Positions 42,017 through 50,734 of a DNA stretch of 64,000 bases are shown here, piece by piece. The stretch is from the NCBI RefSeq assembly GCF_025421715.1, contig NZ_JAOEFC010000003.1, positions 459,645 through 523,644 on the forward strand, in the 5' to 3' direction. The notes beneath the pieces were generated by a model that searched no databases, was not told the DNA's origin, and saw only the letters and a program-made list of their open reading frames with translations. How positions within the stretch are numbered: the stretch's first letter is position 1; every line of letters begins with the position of its first letter. Both the position numbers and the translations under genes were made by a program. The DNA is from Microbacterium festucae (lineage in GTDB: Bacteria; Actinomycetota; Actinomycetes; Actinomycetales; Microbacteriaceae).

Positions 42017-42022
42017 GCCGGA

Positions 42023-42028
42023 AGCCTA
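42023..42028 (-). promoter_or_regulatory. -10 box of lsr2 (leaderless)
   Basis: TAGGCT on the minus strand ends 6 nt before the lsr2 start codon. Confidence 0.45.
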
Positions 42029-42069
42029 GTGGCGCCCGGCCCCGCGGCGCCGCACATTCGTGCGGCTGA

Positions 42070-42921
42070 TCAGGGGAGCAATCCCGCGCGGCGAGCGCGG
42101 GCGACGGCGGCGTGCCGCGTCGAGGCATCCAGCTTCGACATCGCCGACTGCAGGTAGGACTTCACGGTGCCCTCCTTCAGCGACAGCGCCGCGGCGATCT
42201 CGGCGTTGGTCGACCCGAGGGCGGCGCACGCGAGCACGTCGGTCTCGCGCGGCGACAGGCGCACGTCGAGTTCGAGATCGTGCGGCTCGCCGTCGTTCGA
42301 GAGCGCGGCCAGCCGCCGCTCCAGCACCGACAGGCGCGAACGGATGCCGGCATCGGCGACCTCGGAGGCGATGCTGCGCAGCTCGGCGTAGGTCTCGCGC
42401 AGCTCTTCGCGGGCACGCGCGTCGATGCCGGTGTCGGAGGGGACGGCTGCCAGCGACAGGTGGCGCTGCACTTCGTCGCGCACGCGCAGCTCGGTCGCGA
42501 AGTCGGCGGCGACCTGCACGGCGGTGCGCGCGGTGGCCTCGCCGAAGCGCGAGGTCTGCCACGACCCGCAGTACAGCACGCTGCGCGTGCGCCCCGAGAC
42601 GACCACGGGCACGGCGAACAGCGTCGAGATGCCCTCGCCCAGGATCACGCGGTCGTAGTCATGGGTGATGTGACGCGACGAGCGGTAGTCGAGGGCCAGC
42701 CGGGGGCGGCGCTCGACCATGGCGCGGCCGCCGAGGCCGCGGGTGGCGCGCACGACGAGGCCCGACAGGTGGGGGGTGCGGCTGCCGACGACGGCGGTCA
42801 TCTCCACGGCATCCTGCACTTCGTAGCCGCCGAACGCCACAGGCAGCCCGGTGCGAGAGGCGAGATCACCCACCGCGCGGGCGAGCAGATCGTCCTCGGA
42901 TGCGAGGCCGGTGGATGCCAT
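42070..42921 (-). CDS. ramA: GAF-LuxR regulator, RamA-like
   Basis: This 283-residue transcription factor has a GAF-type sensory domain (about 10-165) and a C-terminal LuxR HTH (about 222-280: LSPRETDVLACAALGSTNAEIAAALSLKEGTVKSYL). Size and architecture equal those of corynebacterial RamA, the activator of acetate metabolism. Here it is divergent from DUF485-actP, which supports that role. The effector is unknown. The shared 126-bp region contains an 8-bp inverted repeat that could be its site. Naming it RamA is an inference from architecture and context. Confidence 0.8.
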   Translation of the reverse strand: MASTGLASEDDLLARAVGDLASRTGLPVAFGGYEVQDAVEMTAVVGSRTPHLSGLVVRATRGLGGRAMVERRPRLALDYRSSRHITHDYDRVILGEGISTLFAVPVVVSGRTRSVLYCGSWQTSRFGEATARTAVQVAADFATELRVRDEVQRHLSLAAVPSDTGIDARAREELRETYAELRSIASEVADAGIRSRLSVLERRLAALSNDGEPHDLELDVRLSPRETDVLACAALGSTNAEIAAALSLKEGTVKSYLQSAMSKLDASTRHAAVARARRAGLLP

Positions 42922-42941
42922 CGCGTGCTACCTACTTCCGG

Positions 42942-42961
42942 GGGTGACGACCACGTCACCC
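42942..42961. promoter_or_regulatory. 8-bp inverted repeat between ramA-like gene and actP operon
   Basis: GGGTGACG (42942-42949) and CGTCACCC (42954-42961) are exact complements with a 4-bp spacer, close to the ramA-like start. It contains G-runs of the kind reported for RamA sites and may control both divergent units. Confidence 0.45.
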
Positions 42962-42985
42962 GTTTTCGTAGCGTCGACGATACCA

Positions 42986-43025
42986 CGCGGCCGGTCGACG
43001 GAGACCGGCCGCGGGAGCGCGCTCC
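42986..43025 (+). promoter_or_regulatory. tandem hairpins in the leader of the DUF485-actP operon
   Basis: CGCGGCCGGT/ACCGGCCGCG (42986-42995, 43004-43013) is a 10-bp stem. The palindrome GGAGCGCGCTCC (43014-43025) follows directly. A strong ribosome-binding site (AAGGAGG) comes 13 bp later. The structures may affect mRNA stability or translation. Confidence 0.4.
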
Positions 43026-43047
43026 CGTCATGAGGCAAGGAGGCCAC

Positions 43048-43407
43048 ATGTCCGCACCGTCCGATGGCTCGCCCCCCGGAATCGACCCCCCGGGCATCGA
43101 CTACATCGCCGTCGAGGAGTCGCCCCGATTCGTCGAACTGCGGCGCACGCATCGCAGCTTCGTGTGGCCGCTCACCGTCGCCTTCCTGGTCTGGTACTTC
43201 GCCTACGTGCTGCTGTCGTCGTTCGCGACGGAGTTCATGGCCACGCGGGTGTGGGGTGACGTGACCATCGGCCTGCTGCTGGGCCTCGGGCAGTTCGTCA
43301 CCACGTTCGCCATCACCATGGGCTACGTCAGCTACGCCAACCGCCGGCTCGACCCGATCTCATCCGAGATCCGCGCCGACCTCGAACAGCGGGAGGCCCG
43401 CTCATGA
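43048..43407 (+). CDS. DUF485 membrane protein
   Basis: This 119-residue two-helix membrane protein of the DUF485 family (YjcH type) carries VWPLTVAFLVWYFAYVLLSSFATEFM and a second helix near TIGLLLGLGQFVTTFAITMGY. These genes nearly always precede actP, as here, and overlap it by 4 bp (ATGA). The protein probably assists or stabilises the symporter. ATG 43048 has an AAGGAGG ribosome-binding site. Confidence 0.92.
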   Translation: MSAPSDGSPPGIDPPGIDYIAVEESPRFVELRRTHRSFVWPLTVAFLVWYFAYVLLSSFATEFMATRVWGDVTIGLLLGLGQFVTTFAITMGYVSYANRRLDPISSEIRADLEQREARS

Positions 43408-45041
43408 CGCTCCGACCCGCTCAAGGACCCTGGGAGGCGGTCACCGCCGCCGTGGAGACGGTGGAGAACAACCCCATCCTCAACATCTCGATCTTCGGGG
43501 CCTTCGTCGCGGTGACGCTGTTCATCGTCATCCGCGCCAGCCGCAACAACAAGACCGCCGCCGACTACTACGCGGCCGGCCGCTCGTTCACCGGCCCGCA
43601 GAACGGCTTCGCGATCGCCGGCGACTACCTGTCGGCCGCCTCGTTCCTCGGCATCGTCGGGGCGATCGCCATCAACGGGTACGACGGGTTCCTCTACTCG
43701 ATCGGCTTCCTGGTGGCGTGGCTGGTGGCGCTGCTGCTGGTGGCCGAGCTCATGCGCAACACCGGCAAGTTCACGATGGCCGATGTGCTGGCCTTCCGCC
43801 TCAAGCAGTCGCCGGTGCGCATGGCCGCGGCCATCACGACCCTCGCGGTGTGCTTCTTCTACCTGCTGGCCCAGATGGCGGGCGCCGGCGGACTGGTCTC
43901 GTTGCTGCTGGGCATCAACGACAAGATCGGCCAATCGGTGGTCGTCGCCGTGGTCGGCGTGCTCATGATCGTCTACGTGCTCGTCGGCGGCATGAAGGGC
44001 ACCACCTGGGTGCAGATCGTCAAGGCGTTCCTGCTGATCGGCGGGGCGATCGTGATGACCATCTGGGTGCTCGCTATCAACGGCTTCAGCCTGAACACGC
44101 TGCTGGAGAGCGCGGTTGCCGCCTCGGTCACCGACCCGAAGGACGCCATCCTCGGGCCGGGACTGCAGTACGGCAAGAACCCGTGGGACTTCATCTCGCT
44201 GGCCATCGCGCTGGTGCTCGGCACGGCGGGTCTGCCGCACGTGCTCATGCGCTTCTACACGGTGCCCACCGCCAAGGAGGCGCGGCGCTCGGTCGTGTGG
44301 GCGATCTGGCTGATCGGCCTGTTCTACCTGCTGACGCTCGTGCTCGGTTACGGCGCGGGTGCCCTCGTCGGACCCGAGACGATCGCGGGCGCGCCCGGCG
44401 GGGTCAACTCCGCCGCGCCGCTGCTGGCCCTCGCCCTCGGCGGACCGGTGCTGCTGGGCTTCATCTCCGCGGTCGCCTTCGCCACGATCCTCGCCGTGGT
44501 CGCCGGTCTCACGATCACCGCCGCGGCCTCGTTCGCCCACGACATCTACGCGAACGTCGTGAAGAAGGGCAACGTGCCGCCCGACGGCGAGGTGAAGGTC
44601 GCCCGGCGCACCGTCATCGTGATCGGTGTGCTCGCGATCCTCGGCGGCATCGGCGTGCAGGGGCAGAACGTCGCGTTCCTCGTGGCGCTCGCCTTCGCCG
44701 TGGCCGCCTCGGCGAACCTCCCGACGATCATCTACTCGCTGTTCTGGCGCCGCTTCTCCACTCGCGGCGCGGTGTGGAGCATGTACGGCGGGCTCGCCGC
44801 CGCGGTCATCCTCATCGTGCTCTCGCCGGTGTTCTGGGGAACCGAGACCAGCGTGTTCAAGAACGTCGGCACCGCCATCTGGCCGCTCAACAACCCGGGC
44901 ATCGTGTCGATCCCGCTGGGGTTCTTCCTCGGCTGGCTCGGTTCGGTCACCTCACGGCGCGCCGAGGATCGCGCCAAGGCCGCGGAGATGGAGGTGCGCT
45001 CGCTCACCGGCTACGGCGCCGAGAAGGCCGTCGACCACTGA
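43404..45041 (+). CDS. actP: cation/acetate symporter of the SSS family
   Basis: This 545-residue sodium:solute symporter has about 13 transmembrane helices. The N-terminal ADYYAAGRSFTGPQNGFAIAGDYLSAASFLG segment is characteristic of ActP, as is the GTAGLPHVLMRFYTVPTAKEARRS loop. It imports acetate and other short carboxylates with Na+ or H+. The start overlaps DUF485. Expression is probably driven by the divergent RamA-like regulator. A 17-bp inverted repeat terminates the operon. Confidence 0.93.
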   Translation: MTLRPAQGPWEAVTAAVETVENNPILNISIFGAFVAVTLFIVIRASRNNKTAADYYAAGRSFTGPQNGFAIAGDYLSAASFLGIVGAIAINGYDGFLYSIGFLVAWLVALLLVAELMRNTGKFTMADVLAFRLKQSPVRMAAAITTLAVCFFYLLAQMAGAGGLVSLLLGINDKIGQSVVVAVVGVLMIVYVLVGGMKGTTWVQIVKAFLLIGGAIVMTIWVLAINGFSLNTLLESAVAASVTDPKDAILGPGLQYGKNPWDFISLAIALVLGTAGLPHVLMRFYTVPTAKEARRSVVWAIWLIGLFYLLTLVLGYGAGALVGPETIAGAPGGVNSAAPLLALALGGPVLLGFISAVAFATILAVVAGLTITAAASFAHDIYANVVKKGNVPPDGEVKVARRTVIVIGVLAILGGIGVQGQNVAFLVALAFAVAASANLPTIIYSLFWRRFSTRGAVWSMYGGLAAAVILIVLSPVFWGTETSVFKNVGTAIWPLNNPGIVSIPLGFFLGWLGSVTSRRAEDRAKAAEMEVRSLTGYGAEKAVDH

Positions 45042-45061
45042 CGACCGCGCACTCCTGACAG

Positions 45062-45102
45062 CCGCGTCGCGGCGGGCGGCCTACACGCCCGCCGCGACGC
45101 GG
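45062..45102. terminator. bidirectional terminator, 17-bp stem
   Basis: CCGCGTCGCGGCGGGCG (45062-45078) and its exact complement (45086-45102) enclose a 7-nt loop between actP and the convergent alkyltransferase-like gene. The right arm lies inside the last codons of that gene. Confidence 0.65.
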
Positions 45103-45596
45103 TCTTCCAGGTCGAGCAGGAAGCGCTTGACCTCGGGGTGCCCGCCGTACTCGCCGATCGAGCCGTCGGCCCGCACGACGCGATGGGCGGGCACCACGAT
45201 CGAGATCGCGGTGCGCGCGCACGCCGACCCCACCGCGCGGTGCGCCCCGGGCGAGCCGGCGAGCACGGCGATCTCGCCGTACGACGCGGTCTGCCCGTAG
45301 GGCACCGACTGCACGCTCTCCAGCGCCCGACGGGTGAAGCCCTCCGCGAACCACCAGTCGATCGGCAGATCGAACGCGCGCCGGTCGCCGGCGAAGTACT
45401 CGTCGAGCTGCGCGGCGACGGCGGCCGTGGCCGCAGGGTCTTCCCGCGGCACCGCGTGCAGGGCCAGGCCGATGCCCGCCAGCGCCGCGTCGTGCGGCCC
45501 GTCGAGCAGATGAAGGGCGGCCAGGCCCGCGTCGGTCGTCACGATGAGGGCCTGGCCGATCGGTGTCGGGTGCACCGAATACGCTGCGGAAGACAT
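45081..45596 (-). CDS. alkyltransferase-like protein (MGMT fold, catalytic Cys replaced by Ala)
   Basis: This 171-residue protein has the complete two-domain layout of O6-alkylguanine-DNA alkyltransferases. The C-terminal domain carries VPYGQTASYGEIAVLAGSPGAHRAVG and the arginine finger R120. The active-site motif PCHRV reads PAHRV (A137), and the codon GCC is clear in the DNA. The Asn before it is Thr129. It cannot accept an alkyl group. Alkyltransferase-like proteins with Trp or Ala at this place bind O6-alkylguanine and recruit nucleotide excision repair, so that is the likely role. The start is ATG 45596. Confidence 0.88.
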   Translation of the reverse strand: MSSAAYSVHPTPIGQALIVTTDAGLAALHLLDGPHDAALAGIGLALHAVPREDPAATAAVAAQLDEYFAGDRRAFDLPIDWWFAEGFTRRALESVQSVPYGQTASYGEIAVLAGSPGAHRAVGSACARTAISIVVPAHRVVRADGSIGEYGGHPEVKRFLLDLEDRVAAGV

Positions 45597-45802
45597 GGCC
45601 CCATCATGGCGTGCACGTCGGATGCCGCCGGCCCGGCCGCCGGCATCCGTGGACAGATCGCGGCGAGGGCGCCCTGTGGAGGAAGCTGCGGCGCACAGCG
45701 CGCCGAAACGCGGTGCAATCACGGAAAACGCGCGGGTCAGACGCGGGGTTCGCGTGATCCGCGCCTAAGGTGTCTCGTGTGTGGCGAGGAGAAGGTGGCG
45801 CC

Positions 45803-48800
45803 GTGCGAGGCATGGATGATGCCACGTACGACGATTCAGTGACCCCCGACGCGATCGACTTCTCGGAGCAGGGTGTGGTCGTCACGAACGTGGCGGAGCC
45901 GCAGCGTGCCCGCATCCGGGAAGAGTCGGCGCAACTGGGCGGGCGCTCGACGCTGCTGCACTACACCGACCACGGTGACGCCGGCATCGACATCACCAAG
46001 GCCCACCCCGGCAGCCTGCCGCAGTTCATCACCGGCCGCTCCACGCTGCTGTCTAATCTCTTCCGCGACGAGGTGGCCCTGCGCACCGCGCGCCTGGCCG
46101 CCGAGCGCATCGTCGCCAAAGACGTCGAGCTGCGCACCGCGCGCGGGCTCGACGCCGTGCACCTGGCCGTCGGCGTCGCCTCGTGGCGCATCGGCGGCGT
46201 GGGCTACGCCGCCCCCGTGCTGCTGCGCCCGCTCGCCATCCGGCGCCACCACACCGACGTCGAACTGAAGCTGCACGGCGCGTTCCGCATCAACCCCGAG
46301 CTGGTCACCGCCGCGCGCACCCACTTCGGCATCGCCCTCGACGGCAGCGCGCTGGCCGCCCTCGCCCACGACGGCGGCGTGTTCAAGCCGCAGCCGGTGA
46401 TCGACCACCTGCGCGCCCTCACCTCGCACATCCCCACCTTCACGGTGCAGCCGCGGCTGGTGGTGTCGACCTTCGCCGACGTCTCGGGGAACATGGAGCG
46501 CGACGCCGCGCACCTCGACCACCCGATGCTCAACGCGCTCGCCGGGCACATCGCCGACCGCGAGTCGGTGTCGCTCGTGCGTGCGGTGCCGGCCCTGGTC
46601 AGCTCCGACGAGCGCCCCCCGGCATCCGATCGGCTGCTGCTGGACGCCGATGCCGAGCAGGAGAAGGTGCTCGCGCGCATCGTGGCCGGTCAGCCGCTGG
46701 CCGTGCACACGCTGCCCGGCACCGGCGGCACCCAGACCGTCATCAACGCGATCGGCGAGCTGGTGCGCGCCGGCAAGCGCGTGCTGGTCGTCAGCACCCG
46801 CCGCTCCACGCTCGACGGCGTGCGTCACCGGCTGGCCGGTATCGGCCTGCAGGGGCTCGCCGTCTCGCCCTCGCAGCCGCACCGCGACCTCATCCGCGCC
46901 ATCGCGCGCAACGAGAAGGCCGAGCCGCCCAAGGTCGCCGATGTCGACGACGCGCTGGTGCGCCTGCGCGCCGTGCTGCGCGACTACCGCGGCGCGCTCA
47001 CCCAGCGCCACCCGGCGCTCGGCGTCTCGCCGCTCGAGGCCCTGCGCACCCTCGCCACGATCTCGTCGGCCACCCTCGCACCCACCGCGCAGACGCGCTT
47101 CGACGTGTCGGTGCTGCAGTCGCTGTCGAACCGGCGCGCCGAGGCCGCCGAGGCGCTGTCGACGGCGGCGCGACTGGGCGAGTTCCGCTTCGGGCCCGAC
47201 GATTCGCCCTGGTACGGCGTCGCCTTCGCCACGACGGATGCCGCGCGCTCCGCGCATGCGCTCGCCCGCCGCCTGCACCGCACCGACGTGCCCGCCATCC
47301 TCGAGCGCGGCTACGAGCTGATCGCCCAGACGCGCATGCGTCCCTTCGGCACGGTCGCCGAGCTCGGCGCCTACGTGAAGCTGCTGCAGGGCATCCGCGG
47401 GTCGCTCGACCGCTTCAGCCCCACCGTCTTCGAACGCCCCCTCGGCGAACTCATCCAGGCCCACGCCACGCGCCGCGACGCGCCGTCGATGACCGGCGCC
47501 AACCGCCGCCGCCTGCGCCACCTGTCGAAGGAGTACGTGCGGCCCGGCATGCACGTCACCGACATGCACGAGGCCCTCTCGCGCGTGCAGCAGCAGCGCG
47601 GACAGTGGCAGCAGGTCGTCGAGAGCGGCGTCACCCCCGAGATCCCGCTGGGCCTCGACGACGTCGCCACCGCGTGGCAGCGCGTGAACGCCGACCTCGC
47701 CGAGCTCGACCGCGTGCTCGGGCGGCAGATCCCGCTCGCCTCCACGCCCATCGCCCAGCTGCTGCGCACCCTGGCCGGGCTGGCCGCCGACTCCGACGTG
47801 TTCGACAACCTCGTCGAGCGGGCCCAGCTGCGCGACCGCCTCGCCCAGCTGGGGCTCGACACGCTGCTCACCGAGCTGTCGGTGCGCCACGTGGGCGAAG
47901 AGCGCGTGGCCGCCGAGTTCGAGTTCGTCTGGTGGCAGTCGGCCCTCGAGGCGATGCTGCGCAGCGACCGCGCGCTGCTGGGCGCCAACACCGCCGTCGT
48001 CGACCGCCTCGAGCGCGACTACCGACTCGTCGACGAGGCCCACGCCGGCTTCGCCGGTCCGCAGCTGGCGGCCGAGCTGGCCACCCGCTGGAAGATCGCC
48101 ATCGTCGATGAGGCGGGGGAGACCGCGGCGCTGAAGACCGCGCTGCGCGGGGGCACCGCCACGGCATCCGAGATTCTCGCGACCGCGCCGACGCTGCTGC
48201 GCACTCTCGCGCCGGTGTGGCTGGCCTCGCCCTACGAGGTGCCGCAGATTCCCGACACCGAGGCCTTCGACGTGCTGCTGCTGGCCGACGCGGCCGCCGT
48301 GTGCCTCACCGAGGCGGCCCCGGCCCTGCGCCGCGCCCGCCAGGTGGTGGCCTTCGGCGACCCGGTGACCCAGAAGCCCACGCCGTTCCGGGTGGGCGCC
48401 GGTCGCAGCGACGACGACGAGCCCGAGGTGCCCTTCGACGCGGTGAGCGTGTTCGAGCGCCTCGCCGAGCTGGTGCCGGTCGAGACCCTCACCCGCAGCT
48501 ACCGCGCCGGCGGCGAAGACCTCGCCGAGCTGGTCAACGACGCGTTCTACGGCGGCGAGCTCGTCTCGCTTCCGTGGGCGGGCTCGTACCTCGGCCGCGG
48601 CAGCCTCAGCGTCGACTACGTCGAAGGCGGCACCGGCACGCCCGACCCTGAGACCGGCGCCGTCGAGAGCCCCGATGCCGAGGTCGCCCGTGTGGTGAGC
48701 CTCGTCGTCGAGCACGCCGTCAACCGCCCCACCGAGTCGCTCATGGTCGTCACCGCCTCGACCCGGCACGTCGAGCGCGTGCGCGCGGCCGTCGCCGAAG

Positions 48801-49495
48801 CCTTCGCCGGCCGCTCCGACGTGGCCGAGTTCGTCTCGCGCGACACCGCCGAGCCGTTCGCGGTGCTGGGGCTGGAGGAATCGGTCGCCGAGAGCCGCGA
48901 CCGCGTCGTGTTCTCGCTCGGCTTCGGGCTCACCAAGCACGGTCGCGTGCTCACCGACTTCGGCGACCTGTCGCGCGAAGACGGCGAGCGGCTGCTCACC
49001 GTCGGCATGACCCGTGCCCGCCGCTCCATGGTGATCGTCTCGTCGATCCGGCCGTCCGCCTTCGACGAGGGGCGGCTCGAGTACGGCGCCGCCACTCTCA
49101 TGTCGATCCTCGGCGGCATCGCCGCCCGCGCCCGTGAGGCGCGGCTGGAAGACCTCGCCGACCCGCTGACCCTGTCGCTCGCGCAGCAGCTGCGCAGCCT
49201 CGGCATCTCGGTCGACGTCGACTACCGCGGTCTGCTGCCGCTGGTGGCCCAGTACCAGGGCAAGGCCGTGGTCGTCGAGAGCGACCCCGAGACCACGGGG
49301 GAGTCGCTGCGCGAGTCGCTGCGACTGCGCCCCCAGATCCTGCGCCGGCTCGGCTGGCACTACGTGCGCGTGCACTCCTTCGACCTGTACAGCGACCCCG
49401 CCGGCGTCGCCGCCCGGGTCGCCGCGATCCTCGGCGCCCCGCCCGACACACCCAGCGCGCAGGTGCCCACCCAGCCGATCGACGGCCTGCGGTGA
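45803..49495 (+). CDS. superfamily 1 helicase-like protein with degenerate Walker A and C-terminal nuclease-like domain
   Basis: The order in this 1,230-residue protein is: an N-terminal domain (1-270) with QLGGRSTLLHY; a split superfamily 1 ATPase; and a C-terminal Vsr/PD-(D/E)XK-like domain (about 1130-1225: VVVESDPETTG, then LRRLGWHYVRVHSFDLYSDP). The Walker A place reads LPGTGGTQT (304-312), without the Lys; Walker B is IVDEAGE (D769, E770). Motif VI-like VGMTRARRSMVIVSS is kept. ATP hydrolysis is therefore doubtful. I chose GTG 45803 for its GGAGAAGG ribosome-binding site; GTG 45779 fits a leaderless start from TAAGGT (45766-45771). Such multi-domain helicase-nucleases often serve DNA repair or defence. 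Confidence 0.75.
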   Translation: MRGMDDATYDDSVTPDAIDFSEQGVVVTNVAEPQRARIREESAQLGGRSTLLHYTDHGDAGIDITKAHPGSLPQFITGRSTLLSNLFRDEVALRTARLAAERIVAKDVELRTARGLDAVHLAVGVASWRIGGVGYAAPVLLRPLAIRRHHTDVELKLHGAFRINPELVTAARTHFGIALDGSALAALAHDGGVFKPQPVIDHLRALTSHIPTFTVQPRLVVSTFADVSGNMERDAAHLDHPMLNALAGHIADRESVSLVRAVPALVSSDERPPASDRLLLDADAEQEKVLARIVAGQPLAVHTLPGTGGTQTVINAIGELVRAGKRVLVVSTRRSTLDGVRHRLAGIGLQGLAVSPSQPHRDLIRAIARNEKAEPPKVADVDDALVRLRAVLRDYRGALTQRHPALGVSPLEALRTLATISSATLAPTAQTRFDVSVLQSLSNRRAEAAEALSTAARLGEFRFGPDDSPWYGVAFATTDAARSAHALARRLHRTDVPAILERGYELIAQTRMRPFGTVAELGAYVKLLQGIRGSLDRFSPTVFERPLGELIQAHATRRDAPSMTGANRRRLRHLSKEYVRPGMHVTDMHEALSRVQQQRGQWQQVVESGVTPEIPLGLDDVATAWQRVNADLAELDRVLGRQIPLASTPIAQLLRTLAGLAADSDVFDNLVERAQLRDRLAQLGLDTLLTELSVRHVGEERVAAEFEFVWWQSALEAMLRSDRALLGANTAVVDRLERDYRLVDEAHAGFAGPQLAAELATRWKIAIVDEAGETAALKTALRGGTATASEILATAPTLLRTLAPVWLASPYEVPQIPDTEAFDVLLLADAAAVCLTEAAPALRRARQVVAFGDPVTQKPTPFRVGAGRSDDDEPEVPFDAVSVFERLAELVPVETLTRSYRAGGEDLAELVNDAFYGGELVSLPWAGSYLGRGSLSVDYVEGGTGTPDPETGAVESPDAEVARVVSLVVEHAVNRPTESLMVVTASTRHVERVRAAVAEAFAGRSDVAEFVSRDTAEPFAVLGLEESVAESRDRVVFSLGFGLTKHGRVLTDFGDLSREDGERLLTVGMTRARRSMVIVSSIRPSAFDEGRLEYGAATLMSILGGIAARAREARLEDLADPLTLSLAQQLRSLGISVDVDYRGLLPLVAQYQGKAVVVESDPETTGESLRESLRLRPQILRRLGWHYVRVHSFDLYSDPAGVAARVAAILGAPPDTPSAQVPTQPIDGLR

Positions 49496-49683
49496 CGCCA
49501 GCAGACGACCGGCAGCGCATCGAGCGGATGCCGGGACGCCGCCGCGCCCGCCTCACTCCGGCGCCCGGCACCGATGCCGAGCCGGCGGCTGCCGACGACC
49601 GCACCGCGGCGCGGGCTGCAGACGCGAAAGAGGCGGGACCCAACGACGACCGGATGCGTCGCGAGGTCCCGCCCCATTACTGA
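49492..49683 (+). CDS. 63-residue protein coupled to the helicase-like gene
   Basis: The GTG start overlaps the helicase stop in GTGA, so translation is probably coupled. The product is hydrophilic, rich in Arg, Asp, Ala and Pro, without a recognisable domain, and ends DRMRREVPPHY. It may be a small partner of the helicase-like protein. Composition alone does not prove it. Confidence 0.5.
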   Translation: MTPADDRQRIERMPGRRRARLTPAPGTDAEPAAADDRTAARAADAKEAGPNDDRMRREVPPHY

Positions 49684-50280
49684 GCCGCGGGTGTGTCGGG
49701 CTGAGGGCGTCGGGAGGTACGGGTCGGGTCGGCCGTGCCGAGTTCGGAGCCCGTCACCAGGATCGGAGTTTCTGGGCCGATTCCTCCGACCCGGGCGCCG
49801 ATCTCCGAGATGGGTGCGCGTGAGGGGCTGTGACCGCACAGGGTCGTGGGGCTCTCGGTGTGACGCCCGGCACTCGGGCCCTCCCGGATCCACGCCCCGC
49901 GGCATCCGCACGCCTTACCGGATTCGGAGAACCTGGCCTCACCGGATTCGGAGACCAGCTCCAGAATCGGATGCTTTCGCCGCAATCCTCCGAACTGGGG
50001 CGCATCCTCCGAACTGGGGCGCACCCTCCGAACTGGGGCGCACCCTCCGAACTGGGAGCCACCCTCCGAACTGGGGGCCTCCGAACTGGGGCGCGCCCTC
50101 CCGAGACGGGTGCACAGAGGGCGCGAGTGACGGTCCAGCTCCGCAGCCCGCGGCATCCGCACGCCTCACCCGATTCGGAGACCAGCTCCAGAATCGGATG
50201 CTTTCGCCGCAATCCTCCGAACTGAGGCGCGCCCTCCGACGTAGGCCCACAAGTGCGCGTGACGCACGTGAGCTGCGGGG
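49684..50280. repeat. non-coding repeat patch (19-bp tandem units plus 66-bp direct repeat)
   Basis: Between the 63-residue gene and mscL lies about 600 bp without a credible gene. At about 49985-50090 the unit CCTCCGAACTGGGGCGCAC recurs five to six times, some copies degenerate or shortened. A longer segment (about 49937-50002, with GATTCGGAGACCAGCTCCAG and AATCGGATGCTTTCGCCGCA) recurs at about 50163-50230 with few differences. A related, more diverged stretch is at 49755-49815. Origin and role are unknown. Confidence 0.7.
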
Positions 50281-50700
50281 TCAGACCTTCGGCGTCTGGT
50301 TCTTCTCCAGCAGGTCGCGGATCTGGATGAGCAGCTCCTGCTCGGTGGGCAGCGGCTCCTCGGCGTTCTCGTTGACGCCGGCCTTGGCCGCCTGACGGCT
50401 CTTCCAGACGTTCATCGGGTAGACGAAGACGAAGTAGACCACGACCGCGACGGCGACGAAGCCGATGAGCGCGCTGATGAGGTCGCCGATCGGGAAGGTG
50501 ACGGTGCCGCCGTAGAGGTCGGGCACGGGGAAGCCCATCTTGCCGGACGCGTCGGGCTTCCAGAAGATCGCGATGAGCGGGTTGATGATCGCGGCGACGA
50601 CCGCATTCACCAGCGCGGTGAACGCGGCGCCGATGACGACCGCGACGGCCAGATCGATGACGTTGCCGCGGAGGATGAACTCCTTGAAGCCTTTGATCAC
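50281..50700 (-). CDS. mscL: large-conductance mechanosensitive channel
   Basis: MscL is a homopentameric emergency valve that opens under hypo-osmotic membrane tension. The 139-residue protein has the family signature at the start (MIKGFKEFILRGNVIDLAVAVVIGAAF), TM1 at about 15-45, a periplasmic loop (GFPVPDLYGGTVTFPIGD), TM2 at about 70-95 and the C-terminal helix bundle (LPTEQELLIQIRDLLEK). GTG 50700 has a GAGGGAG ribosome-binding site. It is the last gene of a minus-strand group with fmdB and the cyclo-ligase. Confidence 0.95.
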   Translation of the reverse strand: MIKGFKEFILRGNVIDLAVAVVIGAAFTALVNAVVAAIINPLIAIFWKPDASGKMGFPVPDLYGGTVTFPIGDLISALIGFVAVAVVVYFVFVYPMNVWKSRQAAKAGVNENAEEPLPTEQELLIQIRDLLEKNQTPKV

Positions 50701-50734
50701 GTGGGTGCTCCCTCTATCGCCGGCTTCTGCCGGG

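Noticed and set aside
42942..42961. CRP/GlxR site in the ramA-actP region
   Set aside because: GTGA and TCAC are 8 bp apart instead of 6, so it does not fit the cAMP-receptor motif.
45836..49375. Open frame of about 1,180 codons antisense to the helicase-like gene
   Set aside because: Low-complexity composition and no motifs; shadow of the plus-strand gene.
49985..50100. CRISPR array
   Set aside because: The 19-bp units are directly adjacent without spacers and there are no cas genes; it is a tandem repeat.
49574..50395. 273-codon frame across the repeat patch
   Set aside because: It translates repeats and antisense mscL into low-complexity sequence; no credible protein.
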